DNA of 64,000 nucleotides, taken from Marsupella aquatica. Taxonomy: Eukaryota > Marchantiophyta. Positions 57,416 to 64,000 of the stretch are shown in pieces (the first letter of the stretch is position 1; each line of letters begins with the position of its first letter). The stretch is from contig OZ316893.1 of the NCBI GenBank assembly GCA_973895155.1, forward strand, positions 8,866,001-8,930,000, given 5' to 3'. Position numbers and translations under genes: made by a program. The notes below the pieces were generated by a model. The model was not told the origin of the DNA and made no database searches. It saw only the letters and a list, made by a program, of their open reading frames with translations.

Positions 57416-57487
57416 GGGATCCTCAAAACTCGCTGGAGAGGTAATAATTGAATTCTATGTCCCTCTCCAGCGAGTTATGGGGATCCC
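57416..57487. repeat. 25-bp-arm inverted repeat (hairpin)
   Basis: The arms GGGATCC...AACTCGCTGGAGAG (57416-57440) and CTCTCCAGCGAGTT...GGATCCC (57463-57487) pair with one 4-nt mismatch block around a 22-nt loop. Transcripts of either strand could form a small-RNA-precursor-like hairpin. No known miRNA is recognised. Confidence 0.6.
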
Positions 57488-58851
57488 TTCAATTGATCAA
57501 TTCCCTTCTGTCCACAAAGCTTGTACATCACTTTGCCTGGCAGGATGCAGCGTACTACTAGTTTGTGTTTGGATGCTTGTCGATTTTTCCCTCCTCACAG
57601 TGTCTATCATCCATTTCACAAGTTAGCTTGCCTCTTGGCCCCGTCTAGTTTGGATCTGACATCGTTTACCACTGTTTATCTTTTGACCTTGTCTCGATCT
57701 GCTGCACGATGTGGCAGCCATTAAATCCTGAGAAGCGTGCTTACATTCAACAAATTCCATGGTTGGTCCGCTCCTACCGTAGATAATTAGCGACCATGAT
57801 CGAAATCAGCATAGAGAGCCAAAAGTGTAGATACCAGCAGCCTCATCGAGTGCCGATCTTCCTCAATAACACATTGTTTTAAAAATGAGAAATCTAAATT
57901 AGGCGAATATTATATATATGCCTGATTCCCTGGCAGGAATAAAATACAAATAATATGTTGCGCCAGGTCCTGGGCGAACGGTACTAAAGGGAATCTTCAA
58001 TGCATTTGGTTCTAGTCGAATGCACGCATTCAATTCTTTTGTTTGTTATCCAAGGAGCAGACAACGTAATTAGAACAGGTATAAAAACAAACTAAACACA
58101 AATTAACAGCTATAAAGTCAATCTTAACATGGACCTCCTAGTGTCACAGTGGTCTAGCTACAGTTGAGCCACATATGAAGACAGTGAACTTTTCACACGA
58201 CTGAGCTTTATCTAGTCCCTGCCCCTGGCATTCAGAGGATCATACTTTGCTAGATGTGTGAGAAATCTTGCCACGCTCATCATCGACATGTTGTTCCCAG
58301 GTACAGGCAAGACAGAACGTAACCGGACCGAAGACAGTGTTTGAAATGTTTGTACTCCGTTCGATGATCGGTCTGTTCAGTCTCAGGGCCTCGTAGTCCC
58401 AAATACGTTTGACGATTCGCATACTCACTCCCTCTCTTCCCTGCTCAAAAGATATCGTTCTGTGATCCCCGTTTCGTTCCGGATTGGTTGTCCATGTGAT
58501 GGTTACCTATGATTGTTTGGGATTGATCGGCGACGAAACTACAAACCAGTTTATTCAGTTAGCTGTCGGTAGTGTCGCTGTGCATGAATGAATTGCGGGG
58601 AATGAATTGCAGTTTGCAGTACGTGTGCGCATTACCTACTTCCAGCTACATCGATCAGGATCGTTCGCCGCACGTCTATGAGTTGATGGTAATGTCCGGG
58701 ATAACTAGGAAGGAAGAAGGGAGGGAACTCTCGTAGATGATGGTGTTTCTTGAAAGGTCTTACAGAGGGTATCGATGTCTAATGTTCCAAACATACATTC
58801 TTGGTTTCAATTTTATTAGGAAGAATTAATGTGCAGTCTGCGTACAGCGTG
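57488..58851. other. Upstream region of the GT47 gene
   Basis: No supported ORF; presumably includes its promoter and 5'UTR. No TATA box is assigned with confidence. Confidence 0.4.
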
Positions 58852-60324
58852 ATGGAGAACTCCGAAAATAGTCCAGTGAGTGAAAAATTTGGGAGAGCAA
58901 TGACGAAGGGCATTATTGGCACGAAAGTATCTCCGATGCTCTTCTTCTGGACATGTCTCTTAACGGCGGTGTTTATCGTGCTGGTCTGCCCCATTCTCGA
59001 CCCATTCAGCCGTGTGTACATGGCGAGGTTCAATGGTCTGTCGGTGGCCGGAGATATCTGTAGCGGCAAGACAGTCTACATCTACGATCTGCCGCCGGAG
59101 TTCAACGTGGATCTTTTCAGTCCGAGCAGATGCAATAACGGTCTAATATATTGGATGGATCTCTGCCCCCGTTTTGAAAACGGTGGTTATGGATTGAAAC
59201 TTTGGGATGATTCGGAACCCCAGTGGATTGCTCAGGACGGTGGATTCGATCGATCGAGCTGGTACGATACCGATTCTTACATGCTGGAGGTCATTTTCCA
59301 CAGGCGGATGAAAGAATATCACTGTCTCACAGAAGATCCGGCTGTGGCTGATGCGTTCTTTATCCCCTACTACACAGGCCTCAATGCGCTGGTCCATTTG
59401 TATCCCAACGAAACAGATGAGATTGGTCTTGCTCGCCAAATGAGGGAGAGGCAGAACTTCGGCACTGAGCTGGTAAATTGGCTCGAGAAGAACGGGGGCG
59501 AGAAGTGGAGAAGATTTGGTGGTAGAGACCATTTCCTCATCTTGGGAAGGACAACGTGGGATTTCCAATTCCAAGAGATCTGGGGCACGGGCTTTTCAGA
59601 GTTGCCTCAAGTGGGCAACTTGACACGTCTCCTGATCGAGAGAGATAATGAGGCTCCGACTGAGCAAGGAATTCCTTACCCGACTTCCTTCCACCCATCG
59701 TCTCCTGCGAGGCTATCAAGTTGGATTGACGGTGTAAAGAACGCGAAACGGAAGTTTCTCTTCTCATATGTGGGTGCTCCTCGCCCTGATATCTGGACCG
59801 TAAGAGGAATTCTCGGCACTCAGTGCGTCAATGCCGGTGAGGAGGTTTGCAAGCTTGTCAACTGCAGCATTATCAGGTGTAGCCATGACCCCGTGTCCAT
59901 ATACAAGGCGTTTTTGCAATCGCATTTCTGCTTGCAGCCCAGAGGTGATAGCACTACGAGGCGCTCGACATTTGATTGTCTCATCTCCGGAGCGATACCC
60001 GTGTTTTTCCATCTCGATTCGGCGTATACTCAGTACTCATGGCATCTGCCTAGAGATCCCAAAAGTTATTCCGTCTTCATATCTGAAGACGACCTCGCCA
60101 ACAAAAGTGTATCAATTCAGGACGTGCTGATGAGTTATTCTTCAGAACAAATCACGGAAATGAGGAAAACAATTGTGTCGCTTATTCCAAGCCTGATCTA
60201 CAACAACTACGCAAATGACCCTCTGAGCTCCAACAAGGATGCGTTCGAAGTGAGTATAGCGAGTGTTCTCCAGAAAATAGCCACTGTAAAGAAGGACTTC
60301 TCTCAAGCCACAACATTTCGATAG
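58852..60324 (+). CDS. Exostosin-family GT47 glycosyltransferase, MUR3-like
   Basis: The 490-aa intronless ORF starts at ATG 58852 (MENSENSPVS); the frame is open upstream without another ATG. It is a type II Golgi membrane protein: a short cytosolic tail, one hydrophobic anchor (residues about 30-50, MLFFWTCLLTAVFIVLVCP), a stem, then the exostosin domain. Visible family motifs are VYIYDLPPEFN, DPAVADAFFIPYYTGL, WRRFGGRDHFLILGRTTWDF, FSYVGAPRP and the nucleotide-sugar-binding signature FCLQPRGDSTTRRSTFDCL followed by SGAIPVFF. Related plant enzymes (MUR3, XLT2) transfer galactose to xyloglucan side chains, so a cell-wall role is likely, but donor and acceptor cannot be fixed from sequence. 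Length is slightly under the usual 500-620 aa. It appears intact. Confidence 0.92.
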   Translation: MENSENSPVSEKFGRAMTKGIIGTKVSPMLFFWTCLLTAVFIVLVCPILDPFSRVYMARFNGLSVAGDICSGKTVYIYDLPPEFNVDLFSPSRCNNGLIYWMDLCPRFENGGYGLKLWDDSEPQWIAQDGGFDRSSWYDTDSYMLEVIFHRRMKEYHCLTEDPAVADAFFIPYYTGLNALVHLYPNETDEIGLARQMRERQNFGTELVNWLEKNGGEKWRRFGGRDHFLILGRTTWDFQFQEIWGTGFSELPQVGNLTRLLIERDNEAPTEQGIPYPTSFHPSSPARLSSWIDGVKNAKRKFLFSYVGAPRPDIWTVRGILGTQCVNAGEEVCKLVNCSIIRCSHDPVSIYKAFLQSHFCLQPRGDSTTRRSTFDCLISGAIPVFFHLDSAYTQYSWHLPRDPKSYSVFISEDDLANKSVSIQDVLMSYSSEQITEMRKTIVSLIPSLIYNNYANDPLSSNKDAFEVSIASVLQKIATVKKDFSQATTFR

Positions 60325-61494
60325 TATCGATCGAGCTATTTGAACCACAATTTGAAGCTGTAGCTGAACGGTTGAAAACTTTGATTGTAAACCTATGGCG
60401 TTCCAATTTTGGAATCTTTGTGAGCTCGGTTCCTTATTGAAGAACTCCAACAAGACGTAAAAATCAAAACTTCTGTAGATTAGTTTCACATCAATTGCCT
60501 ATCAGATTCCCGATTCAATATAGAGTAGGAGACTCAACCTGCTGAAAAACAGTGGCATATATAGTCAGAGAGGTTTCGAGCTTGGTGCTAGAATTATAGT
60601 GCGAAACTGGTCTTAGAGAGCACACTTCATTACATTACGGTAGAGTAGCACATTCTATAGCGGCCTCGAACAGGTTGCTAGCTTGACAAGGTTTGTTCAG
60701 AAATCCTATGAGAAAGCAGTTACATCTGAGAAGACAAAATTAGGCATATACACCTACCAGCAGCATGCACAACCCCGGAAATTAAAGGCAGGCAAACACA
60801 CTTAGCTAGGTGATCTTATATGCCTGCTCCAAAAAGATGCAACCATAGAAATTACGAAACGCTAATTACGTTGAGAGTGAATGTAGATTCAGGGAAACCT
60901 GGCGTTTCCTTCAAGCACCAGTTTGATGTAAAATTGTCGTGGATATATCTGTACAGCACATTCCTTCGTACCCCGGTTGAGCTCAAGTAGCTAGGAAACC
61001 TCAAATCATATTAGTCCCGCGCTTGTTCTCCACTCATATGTGACATAATTTTAGTTAACTTTGTTCGTTCTTTATGATCCTCGGTGCTGGTTGGTAATTT
61101 ACATTTTTACCAGAAGATGGGTTTCGTGACAAGCTGTTCCAAACCAAGAGGAACTAATGAAAGACAGAGTCCCCTAGCTAGTCGTTAGGTCAGGACTTCG
61201 CAATCTAGACTATAATGCCTAATAGTGTGAACAGTCGGCAGACGGAGAGATGTCGACCCGACGAGTAGCACCTCGATTATATGAAAAACTTGGTCATGAA
61301 TCAAATTAACGAAAAACTTCTCATCGTCAGAGTTTCTAGCTGCGTGGAACTTCATTTTCAGTGCTGGACCAAAGAAACGGTAGACTTCCCGCTATTTACT
61401 ACAATTGTTCTGGACCAGTCTCACGTAAGGAGACGATTTCGATCCAAATTTTCAGAAATGTGATACCTCCGCTGGATTCGAATTGGAAACACCG
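60325..61494. other. No gene recognised
   Basis: 3' flank of the GT47 gene and intergenic DNA; nothing recognised on either strand. Confidence 0.4.
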
Positions 61495-61989
61495 ATGCAT
61501 GGCATCATTCTCCTGGTGGGGCCTAGTTGTGAGGAATTTGGAGAGCTACGTAAGATTTTGAGGGACCACAGATTTCTACGGTTTCGGTCGATGATGGGAC
61601 CAAGTCCAAACATTTGTACCGTAGTACGGTATTGCATCGAACTCATCCCAACCAACAACACCGTCATTGTCGACTGTCCTTCCGTTTCGCAGCAGCAACC
61701 GAAAAACGATGAAAATTTAATCGCCGGACTCACTGCCCGTATCTCTCCTGTCGACTGCCGTCAAGAGCACGCATATGGGCCATCTGTTCAACCTCACCAG
61801 TTTGGAATCTCATCCTTCGAACACCAAACTCCGAATTTACTGTCATTTCCTCGATCAACCCCTAGCCTCATCTCATCTGCACCGATGACAGATGGTGAAG
61901 AACCGAATGTAGAGTACGTGGGAGGACCACGAGAGTACTTGCAGTACTTATCACAAGCATCAATAAAGACCAGCAGAAAAGACCGATGA
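61495..61989 (+). CDS. Unsupported ORF, 164 aa
   Basis: It starts at ATG 61495 and is open to TGA at 61989. The composition is protein-like in places (GIILLVGPSCEEFGELRKIL), but no domain is recognised, no splice context is clear, and a chance ORF is possible. Confidence 0.2.
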   Translation: MHGIILLVGPSCEEFGELRKILRDHRFLRFRSMMGPSPNICTVVRYCIELIPTNNTVIVDCPSVSQQQPKNDENLIAGLTARISPVDCRQEHAYGPSVQPHQFGISSFEHQTPNLLSFPRSTPSLISSAPMTDGEEPNVEYVGGPREYLQYLSQASIKTSRKDR

Positions 61990-62396
61990 GCGAATGCGCC
62001 GCCGCAGACTTCGTAGCTACTGTTAGCTCCTGTAGTCCCGTCCCTGCTCTAATTTCATTAATCGTGAACAGATGCAACACGTCGCAACCTTTCACGGGCC
62101 GGATTAACAGAATGTGGGCTTCGATCCACGAAACAGTCTCAGATTCAGAAAAGTAGAAGTGTCCACATAGCAGTACTCCATAACAACTTCACTGGACTTG
62201 AACCTGTCACTCACTGTACTACAGTGCAGTCCCCTTCGACAAAAGCTTAAATGAGAAATGGATCGAAGATTGAAAATTGAAAATGATGCGCCATTAGGAC
62301 TTCTCAAAGCTGCAAATGCGGTGTACCTTGACTTAGTCCATAGCCAGGGTAGATTCAAGACTACCCCAGAAAAAAGTTATGGACCATGAAAAAAGA

Positions 62397-62562
62397 TTGC
62401 CATAAAGATTATTGGTCACATTTCATAACTTTAAGTCACTAGAGGCTAGTGAAAAGAAAACCTGTGAATCTATAACTTTTTGCCATAAAGATGACTGGTC
62501 ATATTCCTTAACTTTAAGTCACTAGAGGATAGTGAAAAGAAAACCTTTTATGGTAACTCTTT
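62397..62562. repeat. Tandem 83-bp duplication
   Basis: Two diverged copies share TTGCCATAAAGAT, TAACTTTAAGTCACTAGAGG and TAGTGAAAAGAAAACC. Confidence 0.85.
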
Positions 62563-64000
62563 AAAAAAGCTATGGCCATAAGATTTGCCAGTTGAGAATC
62601 CTATCCTGAAACTGGGGAACGGAGAAGCCTGGATAGACACAAAGGTTTGACAAGGTGCTCAGATGGACTGATGGAACCCACTAGACATAATCCAAATGTG
62701 CTTAGAGTACTTTAATTGGTTCTATTTTGTAACACTATTGTTTGATTATGTCCATTGGATCGAGTCTCCATAACTATTCTTTGTGTCTATCATGGGGTTA
62801 TAAGCCTGAAATTGGAAAAAGAAGAAAATTTTATAGTTTTCTCGGTTCTTAATTAAAGTTGGCAATATTATCTTGGCTGGAAAGATCCTTCGGTCCAATC
62901 TATTTCTAAGGAGCATAATACTAGTTGATTTGGTACATGTAGCAAGGGAGATGTATTTTCTGGTCAAAAACTTCTGGAAGTGGAAGGACCAACACAACCT
63001 AGATGGACTGCAGAAAATCCTTTATAAAATCCTTTAATTTTGTACTGCATTAGATAGCCTTTTTCCTTTAAGTCTCATGGTAGGTGAGAGAAATGTGAAA
63101 AGGGAGAAGTCTTGTACTCTTCTCATTTTATATGGCCTGTGGTGGTTTAATTAAAATCTCAAGTTTTTTTGGTCAACAGCAACCCGGTCCACTCAGGTAC
63201 GTTGCAAGGTTTGTGTGAGTGGTTCATAAGAGCATAACTTTCCGTCATTTGATGACATAAAAAATTATTAATGTTAAGCACTGGGCTGCGCTACCCAGGA
63301 TGACACTAGGGTACTAAGGTAAGGCACAAGGTTCTGCTTTTTTTAGTCAAACAACAACCTAGTCCATCCTGGTTGCAAGGTTCATGTAAAATGCTCAGTC
63401 CCAGCATTATTTTCTGTTAACTTACTAATAGATCTTGATGAGAAGCTAAAGTTGGGGTTCTAGACTTCTAGAGTGAAATCTCTAGATAAAACTCTAGTAC
63501 CTCACCAAGATTTATCTGTATAGAACCATAAGATATCATATATGTCAAAATGATAATCATGAATGATGATTTTTGTCATCAGTTTTTATTAACATTTAAA
63601 GAATGGGTATACAAGATCTTTCAATGTGAATAGAATTAATGGTTAGAATAATAACGGGCCTTCAGGCTCATGTGATGAAAATAGAATTAATGTTTAGAGG
63701 TTGGCTTTGCAAACAGGCACTACATATAGGTTAATGACAGTTTGGTCTCGGCGGCTCTAGCCTGGAAGTTAGTCATTATCATACATAATTCTTGTTAGGA
63801 AATGAGGTTACCAGTGTGTAACCTTTTCTACTATTAGGTGCCACCATTTCCATAACTTTGTGCCCAGAAAGTCTTGCCCGGTAATTTTTTTTCCAGGCAG
63901 ATATTATATATGATAAGGACTAATTGGGCTGGTGTTATTGTCTGAAACTTGTTCACACGAAGCTCAGACAAACTTCCTGGCTGCCGCCAATCAACATTTC
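62563..64000. other. No gene recognised
   Basis: AT-rich intergenic DNA to the window end. Two diverged copies of a GTCAA-CA-CAACC..GTCCA-C..GGTTGCAAGGTT-like block lie near 63170 and 63350. No supported gene. Confidence 0.4.

Noticed and set aside
1-64000. CRISPR array, bacterial operons, riboswitches
   Set aside because: No regularly spaced identical repeats with unique spacers; gene structure is eukaryotic, with GT-AG introns.

Overview
This is nuclear DNA of a land plant. The evidence is GT-AG introns, two LRR receptor kinases, an intronless MUR3-like GT47 glycosyltransferase, Ty1/Copia relics and a plant-type CCCTAAA interstitial telomere-like tract. The load of large cut-and-paste transposons hints at a non-seed lineage (lycophyte, bryophyte or fern), but the sequence does not settle this.

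Layout. Positions 1-6600 hold no convincing gene. They contain three MITE-size elements (about 1.1, 2.0 and 2.7 kb), a (CT)n array and a diverged copy of receptor-kinase 3' flank at 4.2-4.6 kb. Positions 6640-7230 are a GC-rich promoter-like block with a TATA box and a predicted non-coding exon. From about 7577 to 25586 lies a nested pair of DNA transposons. The outer one is hAT-like and bounded by long inverted subterminal repeats with mirrored spacing. It carries a protein-kinase-like gene and a coiled-coil/RING gene on the plus strand and a BED/DUF659/hAT transposase on the minus strand, all now broken by stops and frameshifts. The inner one (13363-23078, 9716 bp) sits inside the hAT transposase. 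It has 15-bp perfect terminal inverted repeats and a perfect 8-bp target duplication (GTTTGGTA). It encodes an apparently intact, singly spliced transposase of 1490 aa, a three-PHD zinc-finger protein resembling the reader region of EDM2, a small Cys-rich protein, an unknown ORF on the other strand and a GCAGCAG-rich minisatellite. Dropping the inner element plus one target-site copy rejoins the hAT reading frame exactly.

Positions 27.2-30.3 kb hold a truncated Copia element (gag, protease and integrase, no reverse transcriptase). Positions 31.4-35.5 and 43.7-47.7 kb hold two paralogous LRR receptor kinases, each with one intron at the same kinase codon. Parts of their 3' flanks are also duplicated (36.2-36.9 and 50.1-50.9 kb). 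The second copy lacks exactly eight LRRs and has its transmembrane segment triplicated. The first has HRD changed to QRD and a one-base frameshift before kinase subdomain XI. A Copia RT/RNase H relic with an in-frame triplication lies between them (37.65-38.95 kb). The right third is gene-poor: MITE fragments at 51.7-53.5 kb, a hairpin at 57.4 kb, the GT47 gene at 58.85-60.32 kb, and no recognised gene after that.

The most interesting system is the nested transposon pair and its cargo. The inner element seems to carry its own chromatin-reader gene, and the older outer one carried signalling-type (kinase) and ubiquitin-ligase-type (RING) genes. Functional interpretations are inference; coordinates, frames and repeats were read directly from the sequence.
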